Source of the DNA: Polyangiaceae bacterium
GTDB lineage: Bacteria > Myxococcota_A > Polyangia > Polyangiales > Polyangiaceae
Assembly: GCA_025937895.1 (NCBI GenBank)
Contig: JAICQL010000007.1
Coordinates: forward strand, 23,687 to 87,686
Direction: 5' to 3'
DNA: 64,000 nucleotides
Positions within the stretch are counted from its first letter, which is position 1. Every line of letters starts with the position of its first letter. Below the pieces are notes generated by a model. The model was not told where the DNA came from. It made no database searches and saw nothing but the letters and a program-made list of their open reading frames with translations. Shown here piece by piece: positions 16,374 through 24,808 of the stretch. The translations under genes were made by a program, and so were the position numbers.

Positions 16374-17306
16374 CTAGAACTCGGCGGCGAGCCCGGTCAC
16401 CCAGGTGTTTGTGCCGACGTTCATGCCGTCGTAGTCGCTCACCGACCACTCGAAGAACAGGTACGAGTTGTTGATGCCGGCGGCAGAGTCCAGCTCGCGG
16501 CCTGCCGAGGGCTCCAGCACGTCGAGCAGGAACATGGCGCCAAGCGCTGCTTGCGTGCCGACGGAAGTATCTCTGGCCGGAACCCCGCCGTAGTCGGCGG
16601 TGCCAGTGCCGTCGTTGATCCACCACAGCGCATAGCCCAGGCCGAACTTGCCGTAGCCCACCAGCGGGATGCTCAGCTCCCGCGCCAGCACGTCCACCCG
16701 CAGCACGCCGACGGCGTACATGGGCATGATGTTGAGGGTGGTCTTCTGCCCGATGTCGCCCTCGGAGGACTCTGACGGAAGGTCAGGACCGGGAGGTAGC
16801 TCCGCGAAGCAGCTGGATCCCTCGATGCACGGCTTATTCCGGGCAGACCAGCGCGTGTAGCTCCAGCCGAGCCCGACGCCCAGGCTGCCGACGTACGGCA
16901 CGCGCCAGAGCTGCACGTCGAACTCGAACCCGAACTGAAAGCGCGGCTTCGTGCCGAAGAAGTCGTCGAGCACGGCGGTCGACGCGCTGTCATCGACCCG
17001 CGGCGCATAGGGCCCAAAGCGCAGCTCCACTGCCATGTTCTGCGGCGAGAAGTCATTGCGCCGCTCGATGCGCGGCACGGGCCCGAACGCGGGCGCAGGC
17101 ACGGTGGAGCGCCCGGGGGCGCGCATGTCCGGCGCCGAAGCGCTGGTGCTCTCCGTCGAGGTGCTGGTCTCAGTGGACGCTTCCGCGGAGGCTTCTGCCT
17201 CCTGGGCCTTCGCCGGCGCGCTCACGCCGAGCAGGGTTACACCGAGCAGGGCAGCGACCATCGCGGGCAGCGCAACGGCTGGCGCGAGCGAGCGACGGCA
17301 GCTCAT
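16374..17306 (-). CDS. Outer-membrane beta-barrel protein (MXAN_2562-like)
   Basis: A 310-residue predicted outer-membrane protein. A signal peptide ends near APAKAQ (about residue 35), then a Ser/Thr/Glu/Ala-rich segment to residue 60. The rest alternates polar and hydrophobic residues with aromatic girdles, as in ELRFGPYAPRV, FGFEFDVQLWRV and YLFFEWSVSDYDG, and ends in Phe, a barrel C-terminal signature. It resembles the barrel family that accompanies MXAN_2561-type proteins in myxobacteria. Its ATG overlaps the upstream gene's stop by 4 bp (17303-17306), so the two proteins are translationally coupled and likely work together. Confidence 0.8.
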   Translation of the reverse strand: MSCRRSLAPAVALPAMVAALLGVTLLGVSAPAKAQEAEASAEASTETSTSTESTSASAPDMRAPGRSTVPAPAFGPVPRIERRNDFSPQNMAVELRFGPYAPRVDDSASTAVLDDFFGTKPRFQFGFEFDVQLWRVPYVGSLGVGLGWSYTRWSARNKPCIEGSSCFAELPPGPDLPSESSEGDIGQKTTLNIMPMYAVGVLRVDVLARELSIPLVGYGKFGLGYALWWINDGTGTADYGGVPARDTSVGTQAALGAMFLLDVLEPSAGRELDSAAGINNSYLFFEWSVSDYDGMNVGTNTWVTGLAAEF

Positions 17307-18499
17307 GAGCGGCTCCGGACGCGGCGCACCCGCAGCGCGACCAGGAGCAACCCGAGCAGCGCGACCCCTGCTGGCGCGGAGCTCCGGGCAGCAAAGCTCA
17401 TCGTGCAGAAGCCCCCGCCACCCATGCCACCCTGGAATTTATAGCGTTCGAAGAAGTCCTCCACTTCCTCCGGCGCGGCGCAGCGGATCTGGGAGAGCAC
17501 GCCGGGATTGTTCAGCAGGTCCTCTCCCGCCACCCCGACGGCGTACAGCTGGCCGTTGGTGAGGCCGCGGGTGCGGACCTCTCCCGCGCTCTTGTTGGCG
17601 CGGCCGCACTCCAGGGAAATGCCCTCCCGCAGCGCGGCCTCGAAATTCGGGCGCTGGCCTTGCACCAGCAGGTTCTGCTCGCAACGGGCCGCGGCGGTTC
17701 CCGCGTCCGCGGCTCCTGGCGCGACCACGGGCGCACCCGCGTCCCCCGCTGGCTCGAACACATCCGTCGGCTCCACGTCCGCGATCGTCCCCGCTGGCAC
17801 GCAGTAGGCACCGATGCGCTCGAGCTGCAGGTCTTCCTCCAGGTTGCCAAAGGACACCGTCAGCTGATCTTCGCCCGTGCTCACGTCAATGCCGGCAGGC
17901 GGGTTCGGCCCCACCAGGTCAAAGCCCGTGCCCTGCGCGCCCCCCGTCCAGCGCTGCACGCTGCCGCTCACGGCTCTGCCGCCGTCCTCGATGAAGAAGA
18001 AGAAGGTGAGCTGCTGGCCATCTTCGTCGGTGCTGGTTTCACACACCTCCGGCCCGAGCCCGGTCGAGATCGTCAGATCCGCGCGATCCTGCTCGACCAC
18101 GGTGCGCACCGGCACGTCGATGGTCATGTCGCGCCGTGCGGTCTCGCTCGCCACCAGCCAGCACTGACCACGGTCGGCGTTGCCACGCTTCTCGTCACAG
18201 GTATCGTTGCCGGCCCACACTTCCACGGTGGCGCGGGCGTTGTTGACGGTGATCGGAAAGACGAACACCTCGTTGGCGATGCAGTCCTGGTAGTTGATCC
18301 ACCAGGGGCGCGTGTTGCGATAGTCGTAGCGGCGCGGATCCGGGCGCTCTTCACCCGGTACCGGACGAATGCGGCCCACCGTGCCGATGGTGATGGTCTG
18401 CGCCGACGCGCTCGTGCTCCACAGCGCGAGCAGCCCCACTACCGCGACCAGTAGCCTCGCCAGCTTCCAGCAGCCGCGCGCTGCCAAACGCTCACTCAT
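17303..18499 (-). CDS. Surface protein with MYXO-CTERM-type C-terminus (MXAN_2561-like)
   Basis: A 398-residue exported protein. The N-terminus from ATG 18499 has a basic start, hydrophobic core and SASA cleavage region. The mature body is Cys-containing with beta-sandwich-like repeats. The C-terminus GGFCTMSF, then a hydrophobic helix (VALLGLLLVAL) and a basic end (RVRRVRSRS), is a MYXO-CTERM-type sorting tail, which in myxobacteria is processed for outer-surface anchoring. It resembles the MXAN_2561 family. An ATG 12 nt upstream (18511) is a possible alternative start. It is co-translated with the beta-barrel gene. Confidence 0.78.
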   Translation of the reverse strand: MSERLAARGCWKLARLLVAVVGLLALWSTSASAQTITIGTVGRIRPVPGEERPDPRRYDYRNTRPWWINYQDCIANEVFVFPITVNNARATVEVWAGNDTCDEKRGNADRGQCWLVASETARRDMTIDVPVRTVVEQDRADLTISTGLGPEVCETSTDEDGQQLTFFFFIEDGGRAVSGSVQRWTGGAQGTGFDLVGPNPPAGIDVSTGEDQLTVSFGNLEEDLQLERIGAYCVPAGTIADVEPTDVFEPAGDAGAPVVAPGAADAGTAAARCEQNLLVQGQRPNFEAALREGISLECGRANKSAGEVRTRGLTNGQLYAVGVAGEDLLNNPGVLSQIRCAAPEEVEDFFERYKFQGGMGGGGFCTMSFAARSSAPAGVALLGLLLVALRVRRVRSRS

Positions 18500-18749
18500 C
18501 CGTGACGGCATCCATCCTCGACATCTGCTCTGCACCCGACCTTGGCTCCTGATCGTGGCCTGTCGCCTACCGCGCTCTCCGCGCGTTTCCAGCATAGTCC
18601 GTGCCAGCACGCAATCGGGCTCGATCTACGCCACCGCAGTGTTGGCCAGCAGCGGTCGCCGGACAAGTTGGCCGTCTCGATTTCGCAGCTTCGCCAATCT
18701 GACAACGGGCGCGACGGCGCCGCGTCACTTCCCGCTCGAGAAGCTCGGG

Positions 18750-18771
18750 CCGGGGGAGCGCGCGCCCCCGG
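18750..18771 (-). terminator. GC hairpin downstream of the SurA-like gene
   Basis: CCGGGGG (18750-18756) pairs with CCCCCGG (18765-18771) over an 8-nt loop, 16 nt past the SurA-like stop on the minus strand. No T tract follows. The rest of the 288-bp gap (18500-18787) shows nothing else. Confidence 0.4.
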
Positions 18772-18787
18772 AGCCGCGCAGTGGGGG

Positions 18788-19843
18788 CTACAGCCGGATC
18801 TCGACGTGAGTCCGCTTACGCAAGCTGTCGAGCCACTGCCGGCGCGTGGTCTCCATCTTCTCGGTGTACACGCGGCTCTGCAGCTGCGGCTTGGCCTGCT
18901 CATACGGAGGGATCTGCGAGGCCGAGCGCTCGACGAGCTTGATCACCAGCCAGGCGTCGCCGTGGCGCAGCGGCTGGGTGATCTCTCCCACCTCCAGCGC
19001 GGCGATGGCCGAGTCCACCTCTGGCGGCAGCTCGCCCGGCAGCATCGGCGCGAGCAAGCCGCCGCTCTGGCGCGTGGACGGATCGGACGAATAGCTGCGC
19101 GCGAGCTCGGCAAAATCGGCGCCGGCACGGGCCCGCGCACTGAGCTGCGCGGCTGTCTCGCGCACCCGCGCGGCGCCGTCGGCGCCACTGCCCGGCGGGA
19201 TCTGCAGTCGGATCCAGGCCGCGCGGAACTCGAGGCGCCGTCGCTCCTCCAGCTGCAGCCGCCGGTACGTGCTGCGCATGTCGTCCTCGCTGATGCGCAT
19301 GCGGCCCTGCACGCGCAGGTTGAGCATCTTGGCATCCAGCAGCTGGCGGCGGATCTCCTGCCGGTACTCCTGCAGGTTCATGCCCGTCTTTTGCGCCTCT
19401 TCGTACACCTGCTCGATGCTCACCTCGTTCTGCTTGGCGACGCGCTCGATCGCAGACTGGATCTCCTGGGCGCTCACCGTGATGTTGGCGCGCACGGCCT
19501 CACGCCCCTGCAGCTCTTCATCCACCAGGCGCTCGAGCAGATCCTTGTACAGCCGGGAGAGCGCCACGTTGCGCGACGGCCCCTCGGGTACGTTGGCGTA
19601 GATCTGCAGCTGGAAGGGGCGCGCGCGCTGCTGCAGATCACTGAGCAGGATGGCCTTGTCGGCCACCACCGCCACCACCCGCTCCACGGTGGCCGCCTGC
19701 GCCACCCCGGGCTGCAGCGCGGCACCGGCGCCTTCGCCGAGGTACTCGCCGAGGCCGGGCACGCCTCCGAACAGCAGCGCGCCGAGCAGCGCGGACAGGG
19801 AGAGGCGGAAAGAGCGGGGGCAGGACATCGACATCACTTTCAT
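18788..19843 (-). CDS. SurA-like periplasmic chaperone / parvulin PPIase
   Basis: A 351-residue exported folding factor for outer-membrane proteins. A signal peptide covers about residues 1-50, ending near GVAQAA. Residues 52-190 match the SurA N-terminal chaperone domain (VERVVAVVADKAILLSDLQQ, LLERLVDEEL). Residues 200-310 are a parvulin-type prolyl isomerase (ADFAELARSYSSDPSTRQSG, LEVGEITQPLR). It is shorter than E. coli SurA, with one rather than two parvulin modules. The ATG overlaps the upstream lipoprotein stop by 4 bp, so the pair is co-translated at the end of the LysM/DUF58/BatA operon. Confidence 0.9.
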   Translation of the reverse strand: MKVMSMSCPRSFRLSLSALLGALLFGGVPGLGEYLGEGAGAALQPGVAQAATVERVVAVVADKAILLSDLQQRARPFQLQIYANVPEGPSRNVALSRLYKDLLERLVDEELQGREAVRANITVSAQEIQSAIERVAKQNEVSIEQVYEEAQKTGMNLQEYRQEIRRQLLDAKMLNLRVQGRMRISEDDMRSTYRRLQLEERRRLEFRAAWIRLQIPPGSGADGAARVRETAAQLSARARAGADFAELARSYSSDPSTRQSGGLLAPMLPGELPPEVDSAIAALEVGEITQPLRHGDAWLVIKLVERSASQIPPYEQAKPQLQSRVYTEKMETTRRQWLDSLRKRTHVEIRL

Positions 19844-20388
19844 CTTCGCAGGTAGGAGCGCGCCTGCTCGGTCACGAACTCGGCGGCAGGCCAGTGGCGG
19901 TAATACGACGCGAGCAGGACATCGCTACCGTCCTCCTTGTTGGTTTGCTCCTCGAGCTTGCCGATGACGCGCACCAGGGAGCGCGGCTGCAGGCCGCTGC
20001 CCAGGCTATCGCTCTGCCCGAGCGGCACCAACGCGTGGAGCCGCGCCAGCTCCTGATCGCCGACGGTCACGCGACAGGTCTCTTCACTGGCGTCTTCGCA
20101 CAGGTTGCGCGCGGCGAGCCGGCGCACGCTCAAGGTCAGATCCGTGAGGCCGTCCCGGCCCTCGGCGCGCGCCAGCACGATACCGAACACTTCGAGCTTC
20201 TTCTCCCGCCACTGCGCGGGTAAGCGCCGAGCCATCACCGGATCGTAGCGTTCCGCGCCTTGCAGCGCGTCCTCTTCAGCCCCGAGGGGTGAATAGATGC
20301 GGCTGTAGCCGTAGGGACCGGCGGAGCTACAGGCGAACGGGGCGCTCGCCAGGGCGAGCTGAAGGAGGGGGAGCCACGGACGGCGCAC
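19840..20388 (-). CDS. Putative lipoprotein co-translated with SurA-like gene
   Basis: A 182-residue exported protein of unknown function. GTG 20388 gives a short basic start, a hydrophobic core and APFACSS, a weak lipobox. Longer in-frame reading upstream overlaps the BatA gene antisense-free region and lacks export features. The mature part has two Cys (LCEDASEETC) and a beta-rich middle (VFGIVLARAEG, LVRVIGKLEEQ). It sits between the VWA protein and the SurA-like chaperone, overlapping the latter by 4 bp, which suggests an envelope assembly role. Confidence 0.65.
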   Translation of the reverse strand: MRRPWLPLLQLALASAPFACSSAGPYGYSRIYSPLGAEEDALQGAERYDPVMARRLPAQWREKKLEVFGIVLARAEGRDGLTDLTLSVRRLAARNLCEDASEETCRVTVGDQELARLHALVPLGQSDSLGSGLQPRSLVRVIGKLEEQTNKEDGSDVLLASYYRHWPAAEFVTEQARSYLRR

Positions 20389-20440
20389 GGCACTGCCAAG
20401 TAGCACGGCAGATCGGTCGAATCTACGCTCGGTTCCGAGC

Positions 20441-22447
20441 TCAGTGCAGAGCGCGCGAGGCCCGTCTGCGGCGCTGCGCCTCACCGCCGACGCGCAGGGC
20501 CAGCTCCGCGGCGAAGGCGGCCAGCAGCACCAGGGCCAGCTCCGGCGAGGCGTCGACCGAGCCGGGAGCATGGTCCGAGGCGGCGCGCAGGGCGGCTGGC
20601 CGCACACTGCCTGGCGGATCGGTGATCTCCCGCTCGTCGATGCGCGCCGCGCGGACCTGGACCGCGCCATCACTGGTCACGACGTAGCGCCCCGCCAGCT
20701 CTGGGGTGGCCAGCTGCTCTCCGGGAGTGCAGGCGGTGGAGGACTCGGCCTCCGCCTCGCAGCCCTCCACGGACAACCGCAGGGGCCCCTCCGGACCCTC
20801 GATCTGTACCGAGCGCGCGGGTGGAAACGTCCAGCGCTCACCGACCCAGGTGGTGCCCGAGCCGCGACGCTGCTCCGCCTCGCCCAGCAGCTGATCGAGC
20901 AGGGCCAGGAAGACCGGACGCACCGCGAGGTCGCTGTGATCGACGCTGGCGGGCAGCCCACAGGTGAACACCAGGCCCGCGTTCACGGGCCGCCGCAGGA
21001 GCAGCGGCGCGCCGTCCCCCCAGCTGCCGATCACCACGCTGCCCGGCAGCCCCGCGCCGTCCAGGCGCATGCGCCCGCTGCGGGTGAGCGCCGTCAGGCT
21101 CTGCGACTCGGGGCCGAGCCAGCTCAGGCTGGCAGGGTCTGCGTCCAGCGGCGTGGTCGTCAGCTCCCAGCGCGCGTTGCGCTCCGCAAAGGGCTCCAGG
21201 GTGGACGAGAGCTGCAGCGCCGCCGAGGCGGGGCCCAGCAAGCCGAGAGCAACCCCGCCGGAATCGAGCCACTCGCCGAGCGCGCTCCGGCTCTCCGGGC
21301 CGAGCCCCGGGGGATCGTTGACCACCAGCGCGGCGTATGGCTGCAGTTCGCGGGCATCGTCCGGCAGCAACGCCAGCGGGCGCACGATCGCCTCCGAGCG
21401 CACCGCCAGCAGGCCCTGCTCGATCACGCTGGGACCTCCGGTGACCACCCCCGCCGACGCTGGATCCGTCACCACGGCGACGTTCAGCTCGCTGCCGCTG
21501 GGCGAGACGCGCACCCGATCGTTGCTGGGATTGTCGTCGGGCGGGGTCAGCTCCAGCTCGAAATCGGCGCCGGGATCGCGGGTGACGAAGCTCAGCGTCT
21601 GGTTGCCGGCATGTGGCTCCAGCGCCAGCCGCGCCAGCCCCTCCGGATCGGCGAGCAGGCTCTCCACCGGCTGCTCCGCGAGCACGCGCAGGTTGCGGGC
21701 GCCGCTGGCCGTGCCGGCACACGTCAACGTCACGTTCAGGCGATCGGTCTGACGGCGTGCCTCGACCAGAGCGCAGTCATTGACGGGTTGCCGCAGCGTC
21801 TCCAGGGGCGCGGACACGTCGGGCGCGTCGATGGCCGAGCCCGCCAGATCGCCCAGCACGATCAGCTGGCGCTCCGAGCGCTCCAGCTTGGCCAGCGCCG
21901 AGCGCGCCAGGGTGAGGGCATTGTCCAGATCGGAAGCGCGATCGCTCTGGCGGAGCTCGCCGAGCGCCGCGCGGGCCGCTTGCAGATCCGTGGTGGGGCT
22001 CAGGGCCACCCGCGCGGGCTTGCCCGAGAGCACGATCGCGACCGCGTCGCCGTCGCGCACCGAGCGCAGCAGCTGCCGGGCGCCGGTCAGCGCCGCGTCC
22101 CAGCGCGTCTCGCCATCGGGCGTGCGGGCACGCATGCTGTGCGAGTCGTCGAGCACGAGTGCCAGGGCGATGGAGGCGCCCTGCGGGCGATCGACGCTCA
22201 GCCGCGAGCACTGCACGAACGGCGTGGCGCCCAGTATCGCCAGCAACACGACCATCAGCGAGCGCAGCCCGAGCAGGGTGCGATCCTCCAGCCGGGCGCG
22301 CTCGCGCGAGTGCGCCTCCAGGCGTGCGACGAGCGCCGCAGGAGGAAACACCCGCTCCGGCGTGCGGCCGCGGCGCAGCAGGTGCGCGATCAGCGGCGCG
22401 ACCACCAGGAGCCCCACGGCCAGCGCGGCGGCCACCAGGAAGCTCAT
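20441..22447 (-). CDS. BatA/VWA-domain membrane protein
   Basis: A 668-residue inner-membrane protein of the Bat (aerotolerance) group. Residues 1-25 are a BatA N-terminal helix followed by the typical LLRRGRTPERVFPP segment; a second helix is at about 60-80. The von Willebrand A domain starts near residue 92 with MIDAS motif LVLDDSHSM (DxSxS). The large middle part resembles a class-I glutamine-amidotransferase-like fold seen in long Bat proteins, and a third helix lies near the C-terminus (about 640-655). Its ATG overlaps the DUF58 gene by 4 bp. No MoxR ATPase, the usual partner, is in the window. Confidence 0.85.
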   Translation of the reverse strand: MSFLVAAALAVGLLVVAPLIAHLLRRGRTPERVFPPAALVARLEAHSRERARLEDRTLLGLRSLMVVLLAILGATPFVQCSRLSVDRPQGASIALALVLDDSHSMRARTPDGETRWDAALTGARQLLRSVRDGDAVAIVLSGKPARVALSPTTDLQAARAALGELRQSDRASDLDNALTLARSALAKLERSERQLIVLGDLAGSAIDAPDVSAPLETLRQPVNDCALVEARRQTDRLNVTLTCAGTASGARNLRVLAEQPVESLLADPEGLARLALEPHAGNQTLSFVTRDPGADFELELTPPDDNPSNDRVRVSPSGSELNVAVVTDPASAGVVTGGPSVIEQGLLAVRSEAIVRPLALLPDDARELQPYAALVVNDPPGLGPESRSALGEWLDSGGVALGLLGPASAALQLSSTLEPFAERNARWELTTTPLDADPASLSWLGPESQSLTALTRSGRMRLDGAGLPGSVVIGSWGDGAPLLLRRPVNAGLVFTCGLPASVDHSDLAVRPVFLALLDQLLGEAEQRRGSGTTWVGERWTFPPARSVQIEGPEGPLRLSVEGCEAEAESSTACTPGEQLATPELAGRYVVTSDGAVQVRAARIDEREITDPPGSVRPAALRAASDHAPGSVDASPELALVLLAAFAAELALRVGGEAQRRRRASRALH

Positions 22448-23355
22448 GCGCCACGCCCCTCCGCAGCGCGCAGGATGGCCCTCACCGAGCGCACCGGATC
22501 TTCATCGCTACGACACACCACCAGCTCACCGCCGTGCACGTGCAGCGCCGCGCGGAAGCTCTGCTGCAGCGTTGCCAGCGCCTCCAGGTAGCCGGCGCGG
22601 GCCAGGCTGGCGTTCGTCTCCACCTCCAGACCTCCCTCGCTCGCACGCAGCCGCACCGGGCCCTCCAGCGGAAAAGTGGCCTCCACTGGATCCAGGATCT
22701 GCGCCACGATCACCTGACGGCCCGCCGTGCCCAGCGCGCTCAGCGCGCGTGGACCATCGGCGCCCAGCTCCAGCAGGTCCGACAGCACCACGATCAAGCT
22801 GCCGCGGGTGGAGCGGCGGCCCACGGCCTGCAACGCCGCCTCCAGCTGAGCGCCGCCGTCCCCCAGCTGGCCTGCCGCCCGCGCCAGCGAGAGCTGGACC
22901 AAAGCTCTATCGAAGGCCTCCAGCCCGCCCGCCACGGGCAAGGACTGCACGTCCTCGCCGCCCAGGAAGTCGATGCCCACCGGATCACCCGAGCGCACTG
23001 CCACCCGGGTCAGGGCGGCGGCCAGGAGCGCCGCGAACTCCAGCTTGGTCGAAGGCGCCTGCTCCGAACGGAAACCCATCGAGGCGGTGGCGTCGACCAG
23101 CAGCCGCAGCTGCCGCTCCGTCTCCGTCTCGAATTGCTTGATCAGCAGCCGCTCATGCCGCATCAGCGCGCGCTGATCCAGCCAGCGCAGGTCGTCGCCC
23201 GGCAGGTATTCGCGGTGCCCGGCGAACTCCAGCCCCGCCCCCCGGCGGCGGCTCTCGTGGCTGCCCACCCAGAGCCCGTCGGCGATGCGCCGGGCCGCCA
23301 GCCGCAGGCGGCCGAGAGCGGCCCAGTCGAGTCGTTGGGAGAGCGAGCTGCGCAT
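22444..23355 (-). CDS. DUF58 domain protein
   Basis: A 303-residue cytoplasmic protein of the DUF58 family, which accompanies MoxR ATPases and VWA proteins. The hallmark G.E[FY]...REY.PGDD.R.[IL]DW.. is present as GLEFAGHREYLPGDDLRWLD. A VWA-like fold follows, with a MIDAS-like DATASM in LRLLVDATASMGF and later LIVVLSDLLE. ATG 23355 is preferred over a TTG 21 nt upstream. It overlaps the BatA-like gene by 4 bp. The family is thought to be involved in assembly of envelope complexes, but its molecular action is unclear. Confidence 0.9.
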   Translation of the reverse strand: MRSSLSQRLDWAALGRLRLAARRIADGLWVGSHESRRRGAGLEFAGHREYLPGDDLRWLDQRALMRHERLLIKQFETETERQLRLLVDATASMGFRSEQAPSTKLEFAALLAAALTRVAVRSGDPVGIDFLGGEDVQSLPVAGGLEAFDRALVQLSLARAAGQLGDGGAQLEAALQAVGRRSTRGSLIVVLSDLLELGADGPRALSALGTAGRQVIVAQILDPVEATFPLEGPVRLRASEGGLEVETNASLARAGYLEALATLQQSFRAALHVHGGELVVCRSDEDPVRSVRAILRAAEGRGA

Positions 23356-23443
23356 CGACCGTGACCGAGCAATCAAGCAGCCGGAGCCGGGGCTGTCAGC
23401 AAGAATTCAGCGAGGGTGATCCGGAAGGGCAAAGGGGGCGAGC

Positions 23444-24358
23444 TCAGGGACGGACGGCGCAGGCCGCCAGCAGCTTGGGGCTCAACTCCCGCGGATCCAG
23501 CCGGACGTGCGGCGCTGCCAGCCGCCACTGCCGGCAGGCCTCGGCGGCGCGACCGCGGTTGCCGAGCGCCGCATATGCTTCCAGAAGTTGCCGCTGCACG
23601 GCCGCGCGCTGCGGCGTGGTCAGCTCCGAGCCGGCCAGCAGCGCCACGCCTTGCGAGACCGTCTCCACGTAGCGCCCCGAGCGCACGTTGGCGAGCAGCG
23701 CGGGCAGGGCTTCGGCCGCGGCCGCCTGTTGCCGGCGCCGCTCCCCACCCAGCCCCGACCACTCCAGGGCGGCGCGCGCGGCTTCGCGACCGGCTTCGCT
23801 CAAGGTCAGCTCGGTGATGGGCAGCAGCAGCACCTGGCCGGGCTGCAGCGGCGAGTCTTTCAGGCCATTGTACACGGCCAGCATCCAGGCCCGCTTTTCG
23901 CTGCCAAAGAAGCGCTTGGCCACGGACTGCAGGGTGTCGCCGTCTTCGGCGACCAGCCGCAGATTGTAGGGGATGACGATCTCCGCGCCATCCACAGGGC
24001 GCAGCCAGGGCTTGCTGTCGTTGCTGAAGGCGAGCACCGCCGCGCGCTCCGGCGCTCCGAGCCAGCGGGTGGCGAGCTCCGGCCAGCTGTCGCCTTCAGT
24101 GGTTCTTCGATAGGCGAGCGCCGGGACCTCCAGGCGGGTACCGGGGACGAGCGCGCTGCTGCCGGTCCGCTCGAGCCCATTGGCAGCAGCCAGCACCCGC
24201 TCATTCTCGACCCGGCCATAGACGCGCTGCGCGATGCCTGCGAGGGTGTCGCCGGTCTTCACGATCAGCGGGAAGGCGCTCGCCTGAGGCGCGCACAGCG
24301 TGAGTGACGCGCCCAGCGTGAAACACAGGAGGCAAAGTACCATGCGATATGACTGCAT
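23444..24358 (-). CDS. Secreted LysM-domain protein
   Basis: A 304-residue exported peptidoglycan-binding protein. Strong start: ATG 24358 with AGGAGG five nt upstream. The signal peptide ends near QASA (about residue 28). Three LysM-like modules follow at about 29-80, 83-130 and 131-180 (VKTGDTLAGIAQRVYG, AEDGDTLQSVAKRFFG); the middle one is divergent. Residues 185-304 are helical and TPR-like and may bind a partner. It is 88 nt upstream of DUF58 and probably heads the LysM-DUF58-BatA-lipoprotein-SurA operon. No catalytic domain is visible. Confidence 0.87.
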   Translation of the reverse strand: MQSYRMVLCLLCFTLGASLTLCAPQASAFPLIVKTGDTLAGIAQRVYGRVENERVLAAANGLERTGSSALVPGTRLEVPALAYRRTTEGDSWPELATRWLGAPERAAVLAFSNDSKPWLRPVDGAEIVIPYNLRLVAEDGDTLQSVAKRFFGSEKRAWMLAVYNGLKDSPLQPGQVLLLPITELTLSEAGREAARAALEWSGLGGERRRQQAAAAEALPALLANVRSGRYVETVSQGVALLAGSELTTPQRAAVQRQLLEAYAALGNRGRAAEACRQWRLAAPHVRLDPRELSPKLLAACAVRP

Positions 24359-24808
24359 TGTTCCTCCTGTAATGGATCTAAAGGCCCGCGAGACGAGTGG
24401 AAGATCGTATCGAAGGGAGTCGAAGCTGGAGCACCTGGTACGCGCAAACGCGACTTCGTTTCCGAGTGCCGCGAGCAGCGCTCCGGCAGGCTAGGCAGAG
24501 GCGCCGCAGCGAGGCGAGAAAGCGCTCGAGATTCACGGCGTTCGACGCCACGCTGCTGGCGCCGCGCGAAGGGGTCGTGATACACCGCCAGCGGCCTTAA
24601 CTTGCCTCGTGCGGGGTCGCTTTTGTCAGTCGTTGCGACCCTGGATTCAGTGCTGAGAAGAATATTTTCGCCAGCGCCAAACACGCGAGAATGAGACGAT
24701 TTTTCGTGACTATGTTGGGGGCCAACCGAATACTAAGGCACTGGCAGGTGGATGCTTCCCGCCTGTGCAACGTTAACAATCGTAGCCGCAATCAGTGAGG
24801 AATCTGTG
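24359..24808. other. Divergent control region of LysM and cytochrome genes
   Basis: A 450-bp gap between divergent genes. It is AT-richer than average around 24650-24740 (TTTTTCG, AATATTTT), as expected for promoters, but no -35/-10 pair with good spacing could be defined. No gene or repeat is seen. Confidence 0.4.

Noticed and set aside
20444..22591. A 715-codon open frame on the plus strand opposite the BatA/VWA gene
   Set aside because: GC-rich codon-position shadow of a well-supported minus-strand gene; the translation is low-complexity, Arg/Gln/Gly-rich, with no domain. The same holds for other long opposite-strand frames, for example at 40052-42757.
24742..24757. Possible sigma-54 promoter (TGGCAG...GC) before the cytochrome gene
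   Set aside because: The GG and GC elements are nine bases apart instead of the strict ten required by sigma-54.
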